This document shows, piece by piece, positions 16,845 to 25,446 of a DNA stretch of 64,000 nucleotides. The notes beneath the pieces were generated by a model. It was given only the letters and a program-made list of their open reading frames with translations. It had not been told where the DNA came from and ran no database searches. The stretch lies in the NCBI RefSeq assembly GCF_029543085.1, contig NZ_CP119967.1, forward strand, positions 3,560,501-3,624,500, written 5' to 3'. The position numbers and the translations under genes were made by a program. Position 1 is the stretch's first letter; the number at the start of each line of letters is the position of its first letter. Origin of the DNA: Pseudomonas sp. A34-9. Its GTDB lineage: Bacteria; Pseudomonadota; Gammaproteobacteria; Pseudomonadales; Pseudomonadaceae.

Positions 16845-18434
16845 TTAGAAAGTGGCTTGAAGGTTGAAGTGCAGGCGCGATTCCTGTTTCGAGGTGTTCG
16901 GCCCTTCGAGTAGCGGGTAGCCCCAGTCGAGGCTGCCGGACAGCCATTTGCTCAGGCTGGCGCGGGTGCCGAAGCCGACGCTGGCCAGGGCGTAATTGGC
17001 GTCCTGATCCGGCAGTTCATCGCGCAGGTAAAGTTGCGCGCCTTCGGCGAAGGCATAGAAGCGCCAGTCCTGCATCCACGTGCCGGCGTACTTGGCCAGC
17101 GACGGCGTGCGCACTTCCTGGCTGAGCAACAAACCGTCATCACCGGTGCGTTCGGCGGCCAGATAGCCGCGCACCGAAGTGGCGCCGCCGGCAGAAAATT
17201 GTTCGTTGGAAACCAATGGCCCCGACGCCAACTGGAACGCGGCTTTGCTCGCGCTCTGCCAGTCGCTGTCGAAGGTCCAGGTGTAATTGGTGTCGCCCTT
17301 GAGCACGGCGAAACTCGGTTTGGCGCGATAGCGTTTGTAGTCGAAGTCTTCGTCGGAGCTGCCGTAGCCGAAAATGCTGCGGGTGGCAGCGACCAGGCTC
17401 AGACCCAAGCCGAGCTGGCTTTTTTCGCTGTAGCGATAGCCGTTGTAGGCGAAGGTGAACGGCGCGTATTGCAACGGGACTTTGTCGCTTTCGCCGGAAA
17501 GGGTCAGGCGTTCGTCAAAGTCCTTGAAGTCGATACCGGCCGACAACGAGTTGGACCAGTTGCCGCTGGAGGGCAGCGTGTAGATCGCCGAGACGCCATA
17601 GGAATGGCCCTTGCCCAACACGTTGCTGCCACCGATGGTGGCGACGTTGCTGTCGGACTGATAACCGGAGAACTGCACGCTCCAGCGCTCGGTCAGCGGC
17701 GCGGTGTAGGAGCCCGACCAGACCTTGGCGTTGTCGGTTTCCTGCGGCGCGGTGAAGAACGTCAGGTTGACGCTGTGGCCGAGTTGCCAAAGGTTGTTGT
17801 AGCCGAGGCTGGTGACGGTGCGCAGCTTTTCAGTGTCGGCGCTGTAATCGTTATTGAGGCCGACGCTGGCGGTCCACGGGTTCTGGTCTTCGACCTGCAA
17901 ATCGACGTCCATGGTGCCGGGGCGCTGACCTTCGCGCACCAGTGGCATGACTTGCCGGCCCGGCGTCTTGTTGAGCTGCGCCAGTTCGCCCTGAACCTTG
18001 GCGAAGTCCGGCACCTCGCCTTCCTTCAGCGCCGGGACGTCGTCGCGGATGTCCAGCGGCGAATAATGTTTGGCGCCGACCACACGCACGCGGCCGACCT
18101 TGGTTTCGCTGACTTGCAGATAGACGATGCCGTCGGCGACAGCTTGCTCGGGCAGCTCGACGAACACCGATTGATAGCCGCGTTCCTGATAAGCCTTCTG
18201 CAAGGCATCCCGCGCGCCTTCGATGTCGTTCATGCCCTTCTGCGGGCCGAGAAACGGATACACCGCTTCTTCAATCGCCCGCGCATCGAGCACGGTATTG
18301 CCGCGCACGAAGTATTCGTTGACGTCGACCAGACGCTGCGCTTCGACGGCCTCTTCGGCCAATGCCGGCTGCACGCCCGCCGTCACCAGCAGCCAGCCCC
18401 ACAGCGCCAGCCGTGACTTGAAAATCGGTTCCAC
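16845..18434 (-). CDS. pdtB: TpsB-type two-partner secretion transporter (PdtB/ShlB/FhaC-like)
   Basis: The protein has 529 residues. I choose a GTG start (VEPIFKSRLALWGW), preceded by AGGGGG, because it begins directly at the signal peptide. Two POTRA domains follow (about 35-180: VNEYFVRGNTVLDARAIEEA and VGRVRVVGAKHYSPLDI). A 16-strand barrel follows, with the conserved VRGY motif in GGATSVRGYLAAERTG and a C-terminal Phe. TpsB proteins export one large TpsA protein through the outer membrane. No TpsA gene is in this window. The order phdA-tpsB-exbB-exbD-tonB-porin matches, from memory, the P. aeruginosa PdtB locus (PA0691-PA0699). Confidence 0.82.
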   Translation of the reverse strand: MEPIFKSRLALWGWLLVTAGVQPALAEEAVEAQRLVDVNEYFVRGNTVLDARAIEEAVYPFLGPQKGMNDIEGARDALQKAYQERGYQSVFVELPEQAVADGIVYLQVSETKVGRVRVVGAKHYSPLDIRDDVPALKEGEVPDFAKVQGELAQLNKTPGRQVMPLVREGQRPGTMDVDLQVEDQNPWTASVGLNNDYSADTEKLRTVTSLGYNNLWQLGHSVNLTFFTAPQETDNAKVWSGSYTAPLTERWSVQFSGYQSDSNVATIGGSNVLGKGHSYGVSAIYTLPSSGNWSNSLSAGIDFKDFDERLTLSGESDKVPLQYAPFTFAYNGYRYSEKSQLGLGLSLVAATRSIFGYGSSDEDFDYKRYRAKPSFAVLKGDTNYTWTFDSDWQSASKAAFQLASGPLVSNEQFSAGGATSVRGYLAAERTGDDGLLLSQEVRTPSLAKYAGTWMQDWRFYAFAEGAQLYLRDELPDQDANYALASVGFGTRASLSKWLSGSLDWGYPLLEGPNTSKQESRLHFNLQATF

Positions 18435-18490
18435 ACTACCCCCTGAATTCGCGATGACCTGTTGGCGTTTCGAACGCCGCGTGTATGGCG

Positions 18491-19102
18491 TCAATTGCTG
18501 GCTGTCGAGGCACAGGCGTGTTTGCCCAGCCACGTGTGCAAAAGCGCGAAGTTCAGCGAGAACTCGGGCATTTGCAGCAACGCGCCGCAGAACACTTCGC
18601 CGATGATTTTTTGAATGAGCAGCACCGCGCGCGGCTCGTTGAGCAGCGTGGCGATGTCGCGACTGAGGGCGTTGAAGCTCCAGACTTTCTGGTTCAGGCC
18701 AAGGCCCACGAACCAGCGGAACAGCAGGTTGTAGTTGAGCTGTTCATACAGTTGCTGCTCGCTGGGCACCGAATACAGCAGTTGCAGGAGCAGGATGTGC
18801 ATGACCGTTTGCGCGGGAATCAGCATGCCGGGCTCGGCATTGAGGTCGTGCAGGAGATCGCGGTGGGCGTCGAGCAAGTCGTCGATCTGCGGGCGCAGCA
18901 ACACCAGCGAATGGCCCGGCGGAATGTAGCTCGACACCTCTTTCAAGGCGCCCTGCCAGTCATCCTGCGAGACGATCCAGACCCACGGCGCGCCGTAGCG
19001 ATACACCGAAACCGGCTTCTTGCGCGCGGCTTCGACGATCTTCGACAGGCGTTGATCGAGTTCCTGCATGCCCACTTTCGAGTAGCGTTCCATAGTCCCC
19101 AT
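18491..19102 (-). CDS. phdA: PhdA-like protein: Phd/YefM-like N-terminus plus DUF772 transposase-like domain
   Basis: The protein has 203 residues. Residues 1-50 (ERYSKVGMQELDQRLSKIVE, then PVSVYRYGAPWVWIVS) resemble a Phd/YefM antitoxin DNA-binding fold. Residues about 65-165 match the IS5-type transposase N-terminal DUF772 domain (LYSVPSEQQLYEQLNYNLLFRWFVGLGL). There is no catalytic transposase domain, so it is a domesticated regulator rather than a transposase. A GGGAG seven bases upstream supports the ATG. It heads the operon. In P. aeruginosa, PhdA (PA0691) is a prevent-host-death protein linked to biofilm DNA release, according to literature I recall. Confidence 0.75.
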   Translation of the reverse strand: MGTMERYSKVGMQELDQRLSKIVEAARKKPVSVYRYGAPWVWIVSQDDWQGALKEVSSYIPPGHSLVLLRPQIDDLLDAHRDLLHDLNAEPGMLIPAQTVMHILLLQLLYSVPSEQQLYEQLNYNLLFRWFVGLGLNQKVWSFNALSRDIATLLNEPRAVLLIQKIIGEVFCGALLQMPEFSLNFALLHTWLGKHACASTASN

Positions 19103-19211
19103 TGCCTCACTCCCGGCGTCCCGCCTCGGCTTGTGAAAAGCGCCCCGTTGGGCCCCTCAAGCGCGTTACATAGGCATGACCGGACTGGCGATGTGCTACC
19201 GAACTTTTGTC

Positions 19212-19229
19212 ATAAAAGCTTCATTACAG
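19212..19229 (-). promoter_or_regulatory. Candidate PHO box upstream of the phdA-pdtB operon
   Basis: Read on the operon's strand the site is CTGTAATGAAGCTTTTAT. Against the PhoB consensus CTGTCAT-N4-CTGTCAT the first heptamer matches 6 of 7 and the second 5 of 7. It lies about 110 bases upstream of the phdA start. I do not see a strong -10 at the ideal spacing. The call rests on the match and on the reported phosphate-starvation control of the homologous P. aeruginosa locus. Confidence 0.45.
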
Positions 19230-19251
19230 AAATTGCCGGGGGAGCAAAATC

Positions 19252-19329
19252 AAAAGATCGCAGCCTTCGGCAGCTCCTACATTAAGATTGAGTACACCCT
19301 GTAGGAGCTGCCGAAGGCTGCGATCTTTT
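19252..19329. repeat. REP palindrome, family A (possible bidirectional terminator)
   Basis: The inverted repeat has arms AAAAGATCGCAGCCTTCGGC-AGCTCCTA and the complement, around an 18-base loop, ending in a run of T. It separates the stop of the PLP-enzyme gene from the phdA operon promoter and probably insulates them. Confidence 0.88.
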
Positions 19330-19330
19330 T

Positions 19331-20614
19331 TCAGGAATAAACCGGCCAGATGTCGACGATCTTGCCTCCGCGTACTGCCAGCAGATCACCGAATTGCAGG
19401 AGGACAGCCTCAGTCTGCGTCGGACGCAGGAACACTTGGTCTTCAATGGTCAGGCCAACCGCGTTGGAGCCATTGACCATCTCCTGATTTGAACTGCGGC
19501 CGTAAACGCCGTTGCTCTGGAGTCCAGGCGGCGATTCGAACTCGGCCATCCAGTTGCCGCCGTAGATGAAAAAGGTCTGGCGCTGATTCTGATCCCACCA
19601 CGAGAACAATTTCGACTTGTCATCCAGCGCCGGAATATTCACCGCGCCCGTGCTCTTTAAAACCGGCGTGGCGATGTAGGTTGCGGGCACGTGTTCGACC
19701 AACGACGGCAAATCGTAGTGCGTCGGTTTGAGCATCGCCGTGCCCACGGAAACCTCGCTGCTGAGCTTTTCGTTTTCGTGAATGCGGTAACTCGGGCTGC
19801 CGGCGGTGTTGAGGCACAAGCCGTCGTGCCACAACGCAGGAAACTGCTGGCGGGTGAAATCGACGCAGCGCTGATAAATCACCATGACCTTGGCGAACAG
19901 TTCTTCCGGCGAGCCGAGAATCCCCGGCACGCCCATGCCTACGAACGGGTCGTAACCCATGAACCCGGCGAACTGCAGATGCTGGGGGTTGGCGCTGATC
20001 AGCGTGAGCATCTGCCCCAGCTCATTCACATCACTGACCCCGCCGCGATGCAGCCCGACGTCCAGTTCGATGTTGATGCGCATCCGCGTGCCCAGACCCT
20101 GTGCCAGCGCGAGGTATTGCTGTAAACGTTCAGGGCTGTCGAGCAGCCATTGCAGTTGCTTGCCCGGATCGAACGGACCTTTGTGATTCTGATAGAACAA
20201 CTCGGCCGAACGCACCGGCAGCGGTTTGCCCAGCAGGATGTCCGATTGCGGGAAGGTGACGGCGTCGTGATTGAGAAACGGCTGGTGGAACGACATCAAT
20301 TTTTGCGTCCCGGCACGTTGCGCGATATAGCTCAACAGTCCCGGTGACGGCAGCGACTTTTCCACCAGACGCAATTGTTTGCCACCGCGCCTGACCGACT
20401 GCATCACCACATCGATGTTGTGATCGAGGCGATCCAGATCGATCAGCAGCACCGGGCGCATCGGGCCTTTGCCCTTCAACTCGTTGTTCAGTGCGCGGAA
20501 ATATTCGCTGTACGGCCCACCGCGATCGCCCGGCCGCAGCCACGCGCCCACACCCATCAGCAAAGCACCAACGCCCAATGTGCCGAGCAGGAATTTGCGG
20601 CGATTAACGGCCAT
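19331..20614 (-). CDS. DSD1/alanine-racemase-fold PLP enzyme with Tat-like signal
   Basis: The protein has 427 residues. The N-terminus VNRRKFLLGTLGVGALLMGV looks like a twin-arginine or Sec-type export signal. The fold-type III PLP barrel starts at about 54 (PVLLIDLDRLDHNIDVVM), with the probable Schiff-base lysine in RLVEKSLPSPG. INIELDVGLHRGG and the C-terminal metal-site-like region resemble D-threonine aldolase/D-serine dehydratase-like proteins. The ATG overlaps the stop of the upstream FAD oxidase gene (TGATG). Substrate is unknown. Export with an oxidase and a cytochrome suggests periplasmic oxidation of a D-amino or hydroxy compound. Confidence 0.75.
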   Translation of the reverse strand: MAVNRRKFLLGTLGVGALLMGVGAWLRPGDRGGPYSEYFRALNNELKGKGPMRPVLLIDLDRLDHNIDVVMQSVRRGGKQLRLVEKSLPSPGLLSYIAQRAGTQKLMSFHQPFLNHDAVTFPQSDILLGKPLPVRSAELFYQNHKGPFDPGKQLQWLLDSPERLQQYLALAQGLGTRMRINIELDVGLHRGGVSDVNELGQMLTLISANPQHLQFAGFMGYDPFVGMGVPGILGSPEELFAKVMVIYQRCVDFTRQQFPALWHDGLCLNTAGSPSYRIHENEKLSSEVSVGTAMLKPTHYDLPSLVEHVPATYIATPVLKSTGAVNIPALDDKSKLFSWWDQNQRQTFFIYGGNWMAEFESPPGLQSNGVYGRSSNQEMVNGSNAVGLTIEDQVFLRPTQTEAVLLQFGDLLAVRGGKIVDIWPVYS

Positions 20615-22008
20615 CAGCTCACCCCCAAAATCGATGACAGATGCGCGTTCAGAAAGCGCCCGTTCGGATCGAGCGCCTGGCGCACGTCGGCAAATTCGCG
20701 CCAGCGCGGATACAGCGGTTGCAGGTTCTTCGCGTTGAGCGTGTGCAACTTGCCCCAGTGCGGCCGGCCGTTGTACTTCCAGAAAATCGGCTCCACCGCC
20801 GCGAAGAAGTTGTGGTGATCCATCTGGTAATGCTGGTGCACCGAGATCGAACAGCTGTCGCGGCCTTCGAACATACTCAGCGGAATATCGTCGGCCTTGA
20901 CGTAGCGATACTCAATGGGAAACCAGGTGCGCAAATCCTTGTCCTGAATCAGCTTGAGAATTTCGCGCAGGCACGCCGGGCCGTGTTCGGCTGGCACGGA
21001 ATATTCCATCTCGTTGAAGCGTACGGTGCGCACGTTGGCGTAGATGTCGAACGAGTCACCCACGCGGTCATCGAAACTCGCCAGATGGCGCAAGCTGTTA
21101 AGCAGCGTGCGGCGCAGGTCGGGGAAGTCGCTGCCGTACTTGTCGATCTTCTCGATCAGGGTGACGAACTCGTTGCCGCCCTCCTCTTCGGGCGGGATCG
21201 GCGGCGTGGCCGGGTCGTCGGTTTCGTTGAGGGCGATGGACAAGGCGTAATCGGAATGGGTGACGACGAGCATTTCCCAGTGCTGGTTTTCGCGGGTGTT
21301 CTTGTCGAGGTCTTCGAGCAACTCTTCGGTCTTGGCGATCCACTGGCGTTCGCGCAGGCGATAGGCCGGGCGGTTTTGCAGACGGATCTTCGTCGCCACA
21401 CCGAGTGCACCGAGGGAGACGCGCGCAGCGTTGAACACTTCGGGATGCCGTTGACTGTCGCAGTCGAGCACTTCGCCGCTGGCCGTCACCAGCTGCAGGC
21501 CGCAAACGTGCGCTGAATAGGACTGGAATTGTTTACCGGTGCCATGGGTCGAGGTAGCGATGGCCCCGGCGAGGGTCTGGTAATCGATGTCAGCCATGTT
21601 TTGCAGGGCCTGGCCGATGTCTTTCAGCGGTACGCCCATGCGTGACATCGGTGTGCCGGCGGCGAATTCGGCTTGCAGGGTTTTCGCGTCGTGATCGAGC
21701 AGGCCGTTGAAATAGCTCAGCGACAACAACGTGCCGTCGGTGGGCACCAGCGCGCTGAAGGAATGCGCCGAACCGACCGGGCGAATCTTGCCTTGCGCCT
21801 GCTTGATGACGGTTGTCAGTTCATCAAGGTCCTTCGGTGCGAGCCTTGCCGCTGGCAGGCAACTCTGCCCGCCCGACCAGTTGCGCCACGGAATCAAGCG
21901 CGGCGCACGCATCAACTGGCCCAATGCCGGGTGGCTCGCCAACGCGCTGAACGCGCCGACAATGCTTGCCCGTTGCAACAACTGACGCCGTGTCAGATCC
22001 ATCGTCAT
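20614..22008 (-). CDS. Tat-exported FAD-linked sugar-lactone/alditol oxidase-type protein
   Basis: The protein has 464 residues. AAGGTG six bases upstream of the ATG decides MTMDLTRRQLLQRASI as the start. The TRRQLLQ motif is a twin-arginine signal. A PCMH-type FAD domain follows (about 45-215, with IRPVGSAHSFSALVPTDGTL and GAIATSTHGTGK), then a D-arabinono-1,4-lactone oxidase C-terminal domain with WGKLHTLNAKNLQPLYPRW near the end. It probably oxidises an alcohol or lactone in the periplasm and passes electrons to the cytochrome encoded immediately upstream. Confidence 0.8.
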   Translation of the reverse strand: MTMDLTRRQLLQRASIVGAFSALASHPALGQLMRAPRLIPWRNWSGGQSCLPAARLAPKDLDELTTVIKQAQGKIRPVGSAHSFSALVPTDGTLLSLSYFNGLLDHDAKTLQAEFAAGTPMSRMGVPLKDIGQALQNMADIDYQTLAGAIATSTHGTGKQFQSYSAHVCGLQLVTASGEVLDCDSQRHPEVFNAARVSLGALGVATKIRLQNRPAYRLRERQWIAKTEELLEDLDKNTRENQHWEMLVVTHSDYALSIALNETDDPATPPIPPEEEGGNEFVTLIEKIDKYGSDFPDLRRTLLNSLRHLASFDDRVGDSFDIYANVRTVRFNEMEYSVPAEHGPACLREILKLIQDKDLRTWFPIEYRYVKADDIPLSMFEGRDSCSISVHQHYQMDHHNFFAAVEPIFWKYNGRPHWGKLHTLNAKNLQPLYPRWREFADVRQALDPNGRFLNAHLSSILGVS

Positions 22009-22018
22009 GCCGGGCACC

Positions 22019-22375
22019 TTATTGTGGGAGGGGCTGGTCGGCCATGAAGCCGATCAATTGCACAAATTGTTCTTCCGAGCACTCGACGCACTGGCCCATC
22101 GGCGGCATGCCGTTGTAGCCGTTGATGGCGTGATCGAGCAGCGTGTCAGCGCCCTGCTGGATGCGCGGCTCCCAGGCTTTGCGATCACCGGTGAGCGGTG
22201 CGTTGGCGGCGGGGTTGGCGTGGCAGAGCTGGCAGCTGTTGGCGTAGATCTGCGCCAGTGCCGGGTCTTTGGGCATGGCGTTGTTATTGATGCTGGCCGG
22301 GGGCTTGGGATCTTCGCCGCAGCCAGGCAACGCCATGGCCAACGCCAGCAGTAATGTGAGTCGGATTGCCCGCAT
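22019..22375 (-). CDS. Lipoprotein cytochrome c5-like
   Basis: The protein has 118 residues. The start MRAIRLTLLL is supported by GAGG six bases upstream. A lipoprotein signal ends LPGC at about residue 18. A single heme c site CQLCH (about 47-51) and an axial Met in MPPMGQC fit the cytochrome c5 family, including its extra Cys pair (CVECSEEQFVQL). It is the first gene of a three-gene unit with the FAD oxidase and PLP enzyme, so it is the likely electron acceptor for the oxidase. Confidence 0.85.
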   Translation of the reverse strand: MRAIRLTLLLALAMALPGCGEDPKPPASINNNAMPKDPALAQIYANSCQLCHANPAANAPLTGDRKAWEPRIQQGADTLLDHAINGYNGMPPMGQCVECSEEQFVQLIGFMADQPLPQ

Positions 22376-22487
22376 AACGGCCTCGCTTATTGTTGTGCTC
22401 ACACATTAAGGCAGCGGCTGCAACGGGTTGAGGGCATTGCGGGACAGCGAGGGGGGCAAACGGGGCCAGCCCTCCCCCCCGATGATG

Positions 22488-22596
22488 AAGATCGTTCCCA
22501 CGCTCCGCGTGGGAATGCAGCCCGGGACGCTCTGCGTCCCATTGGAACGCGGAGCGTCCCTTGAGGCATTCCCACGCGGAGCATGGGAACGATCTT
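22488..22596. repeat. Palindromic repeat, family C
   Basis: A 109-bp inverted repeat has arms AAGATCGTTCCCACGCTCCG / CGGAGCATGGGAACGATCTT, with inner pairing GGGACGCTCTGCGTCCC and GCATTCCCACGC. It lies between divergent transcription of the cytochrome operon and gapN, and is a typical mobile palindrome of fluorescent Pseudomonas. Confidence 0.85.
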
Positions 22597-22730
22597 CAAG
22601 CCACCCCTTCTGTTTCGCGCCTCTGCGTGACATTCGCGTGACATTTGCGGGTTTAAATTTCGGCGCATTCAGGCGTATAACCTGTGAAGACTTTCTGATC
22701 TGCATACGGACATCAACACGGGGTAGCGAC

Positions 22731-24356
22731 ATGACCACAGCAAACATCCTTGGCAACCTGTTCTCTTCTGTCAGCGACATCCCGGAAAAATACCGCCTCG
22801 ACGCTCAGGTCGAGCAACGTGAATATCTGGTCGACGGCCAGTTGCGCCGCTGGGACGGCCCACTCGCCACCGTACGCAGTCCGGTCTACCTGCACGGCGA
22901 AAACGGCGACGAACAAGCGATCCTCGGCAGCACGCCGCTGCTCGATGCCGATACCGCCCTCACCGCCCTCGACGCCGCCGTGCGCGCCTACGACCGTGGT
23001 CAGGGCCTGTGGCCGACCATGCGCGTGGCTGAACGTATCCAGCATGTCGAAGCCTTCCTCGGCCGCATGCGCCAGCAACGTGATGCTGTGGTGAAGTTGT
23101 TGATGTGGGAGATCGGCAAGAACCTCAAGGACTCGGAAAAAGAGTTCGATCGCACCTGCGACTACATCGTCGACACCATCAATGCGCTCAAGGAACTCGA
23201 CCGCCGCTCCAGCCGTTTTGAACTGGAACAGGACACCCTCGGGCAGATCCGTCGCGTACCGCTCGGCGTCGCGCTGTGCATGGGGCCTTACAACTATCCG
23301 CTGAACGAAACCTTCACCACGCTGATTCCGGCGTTGATCATGGGCAACACCGTGGTGTTCAAACCGGCCAAGCTCGGCGTGCTGCTGATTCGTCCGTTGC
23401 TCGAAGCGTTCCGTGACAGCTTCCCCACCGGCGTGATCAACGTGATCTACGGCAGCGGCCGCGAGACCGTCAGCGCGCTGATGGCCAGCGGCAAGATCGA
23501 CATCTTCGCCTTCATCGGCACCAACAAAGCCGCCAGCGACCTGAAGAAACTGCACCCGAAACCGCACCGCTTGCGCGCCGCGCTGGGTCTGGATGCGAAA
23601 AACCCGGGCATCGTCTTGCCGGAAGTTGATCTCGACAACGCGGTCAGCGAGGCGGTCACCGGTTCACTGTCGTTCAATGGCCAACGCTGCACTGCGCTGA
23701 AAATACTGTTTGTCCACGAAGACGTCGTTGACAGTTTCATCGAGAAATTCAACGCCAAACTGGCCACGCTGAAACCGGGCATGCCGTGGGACAGCGGTGT
23801 GTCGCTGACGCCGCTGCCGGAGTCAGGCAAAGTCGATTATCTGCACGGTCTGGTGGCGGATGCGCGCAGTAAGGGCGCTGAAGTGGTCAACCCGAATGGC
23901 GGCGAATCCCGCGAGTCGTTCTTCTACCCGGCGGTGCTGTATCCGGTGAACCCGCAGATGCGCGTGTACCAGGAAGAACAGTTCGGCCCGGTGGTACCGA
24001 TCGTGCCGTACCGTCACCTCGATACCGTGATCGATTACGTGCTGGAATCGGACTTCGGTCAGCAGTTGAGCATCTTCGGCACCAACCCGGTGGCGGTCGG
24101 TCGGCTGGTCGATACGTTCGCCAACCAGGTCGGCCGGATCAACCTTAACGCGCAATGCCAGCGCGGCCCGGACACGTATCCGTTCAACGGCCGCAAGAAC
24201 TCCGCCGAAGGGACGCTGTCGGTACACGATGCGTTGCGGGTGTTTTCGATCCGCACACTGGTCGCGACCAAGTTCCAGGACAGCAACAAGGACCTGATCA
24301 GCGAAATCATTCGCGGGCGTGATTCGAGCTTCCTGACCACTGATTACATCTTCTGA
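22731..24356 (+). CDS. gapN: NADP-dependent glyceraldehyde-3-phosphate dehydrogenase (GapN-type ALDH)
   Basis: The protein has 541 residues and begins MTTANILGNLFSSV. GGGG seven bases upstream supports this ATG rather than a much longer open frame. The ALDH active Cys is Cys320 in SFNGQRCTALK. GSGRETVSALMASGKIDIFAFIGT is in the nucleotide/glycine-motif region. Where most ALDHs have ELGGK, this reads LGLDAKNPGIVLP, so the usual general-base Glu is not at that place. I recall this as a feature of Pseudomonas GapN-like proteins. It would oxidise G3P to 3-phosphoglycerate with NADPH formation. Confidence 0.82.
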   Translation: MTTANILGNLFSSVSDIPEKYRLDAQVEQREYLVDGQLRRWDGPLATVRSPVYLHGENGDEQAILGSTPLLDADTALTALDAAVRAYDRGQGLWPTMRVAERIQHVEAFLGRMRQQRDAVVKLLMWEIGKNLKDSEKEFDRTCDYIVDTINALKELDRRSSRFELEQDTLGQIRRVPLGVALCMGPYNYPLNETFTTLIPALIMGNTVVFKPAKLGVLLIRPLLEAFRDSFPTGVINVIYGSGRETVSALMASGKIDIFAFIGTNKAASDLKKLHPKPHRLRAALGLDAKNPGIVLPEVDLDNAVSEAVTGSLSFNGQRCTALKILFVHEDVVDSFIEKFNAKLATLKPGMPWDSGVSLTPLPESGKVDYLHGLVADARSKGAEVVNPNGGESRESFFYPAVLYPVNPQMRVYQEEQFGPVVPIVPYRHLDTVIDYVLESDFGQQLSIFGTNPVAVGRLVDTFANQVGRINLNAQCQRGPDTYPFNGRKNSAEGTLSVHDALRVFSIRTLVATKFQDSNKDLISEIIRGRDSSFLTTDYIF

Positions 24357-24405
24357 CGAGGGCCTTGCACTGAGTACGTTCAGCACCCACCGACTGCCAC
24401 CGCTG

Positions 24406-25443
24406 TTGCGCCGAATCCTGCGTCCGCTGCTGGACCCGTATCGGCGCTACCGCCACGCCCGGTTGATCCACGCGGTGCGGGTGGCGTTGGGGTTGCTGGC
24501 AACGATTCTGTTGACCACCGGCATCAACCTGCCCCACGGCGAATGGGCCTCGGTGACCATGCTGGTGGTGATCGGCGGTTTGCAGCATCACGGCAACATC
24601 GGCAAAAAAGCCGCCGAACGTGCCACCGGCACCCTGATTGGCGCCGGCGTCGGTTTGTTGCTGGTGGCGCAGCAGGCTTGGCTCGGCATGCCGTGGCTGA
24701 CCTATTTCGCCATGGCGGTGGTCTGCGGTTTCTTCTCTTATCACGCGATTGGCAAGGGCGGTTATACCGCCCTGCTCTCGGCAATCACCGTATTCATTGT
24801 CGCCGGGCACGGCGACAATCCGATCACTGACGGCTTGTGGCGCGGCGTCGACATCCTCATCGGCATCGCGTTGGCGCTCGCATTCTCCTTCGCCCTGCCG
24901 CTGTATGCGGTCTACTCGTGGCGCTACAACCTCGCCGATGCCTTGCGCGACTGCGCCACGGTGTACGGGCGGATCATCAGCGGCCAACCGGTCAGCGCCG
25001 ACGAACATCTGAAATTGATGAGCCGCTTGGGCGCAGTGATGGTGCAATTGCGTTCGCTGATGCCGTCGGTATCCAAGGAAGTGAAAATCTCCATGACCGA
25101 ACTCGATGCCATCCAGCGCAACCTGCGCATGTGCATCAGCACGTTGGAGATCCTCGGCAACACTCGCCCGGATGCCAACGACCCGCAGGCGATGGCCCAT
25201 CTGCAAACAGCATTGAAAGCAGAGCACCGGCAGATTCGTGTGCAATTGATCGGCATGGCCCGCGCGTTGAAAACCGGTGCTGCGCAACGCCTGGACCGGC
25301 CGCTGGAACTGCCGGACGCCAGCCTTGAGGCACCGGTTTACACCGCGCTGGACGGCTATCGGATGTTGACCCGGCAATTGGCGGTGAACGTTACCGAGAT
25401 GCGCCAGCGTCTGGCGAAAACCGCGCCGCGCTGGAACATCTGA
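24406..25443 (+). CDS. FUSC-family inner membrane protein
   Basis: The protein has at least 345 residues. Six hydrophobic segments occupy about 28-175 (VALGLLATILLTTGINLPHG and WLTYFAMAVVCGFFSY), followed by a cytoplasmic helical tail. This fits fusaric acid resistance/YccS-like transporters. The TTG at 24406 has no obvious Shine-Dalgarno. The reading frame is open upstream, and a CTG at 24370 preceded by GAGGG may be the true start. It follows gapN by about 50 bases or less. Substrate is unknown. Confidence 0.75.
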   Translation: MRRILRPLLDPYRRYRHARLIHAVRVALGLLATILLTTGINLPHGEWASVTMLVVIGGLQHHGNIGKKAAERATGTLIGAGVGLLLVAQQAWLGMPWLTYFAMAVVCGFFSYHAIGKGGYTALLSAITVFIVAGHGDNPITDGLWRGVDILIGIALALAFSFALPLYAVYSWRYNLADALRDCATVYGRIISGQPVSADEHLKLMSRLGAVMVQLRSLMPSVSKEVKISMTELDAIQRNLRMCISTLEILGNTRPDANDPQAMAHLQTALKAEHRQIRVQLIGMARALKTGAAQRLDRPLELPDASLEAPVYTALDGYRMLTRQLAVNVTEMRQRLAKTAPRWNI

Positions 25444-25446
25444 GCG

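Noticed and set aside
18491..19102. Functional IS5-family transposase
   Set aside because: Only the DUF772 N-terminal domain is present. There is no DDE catalytic domain and no terminal inverted repeats.
2093..22596. REP palindromes taken together as a CRISPR array
   Set aside because: The palindromes are scattered singly in intergenic regions, differ in family, and lack regular spacers and cas genes.
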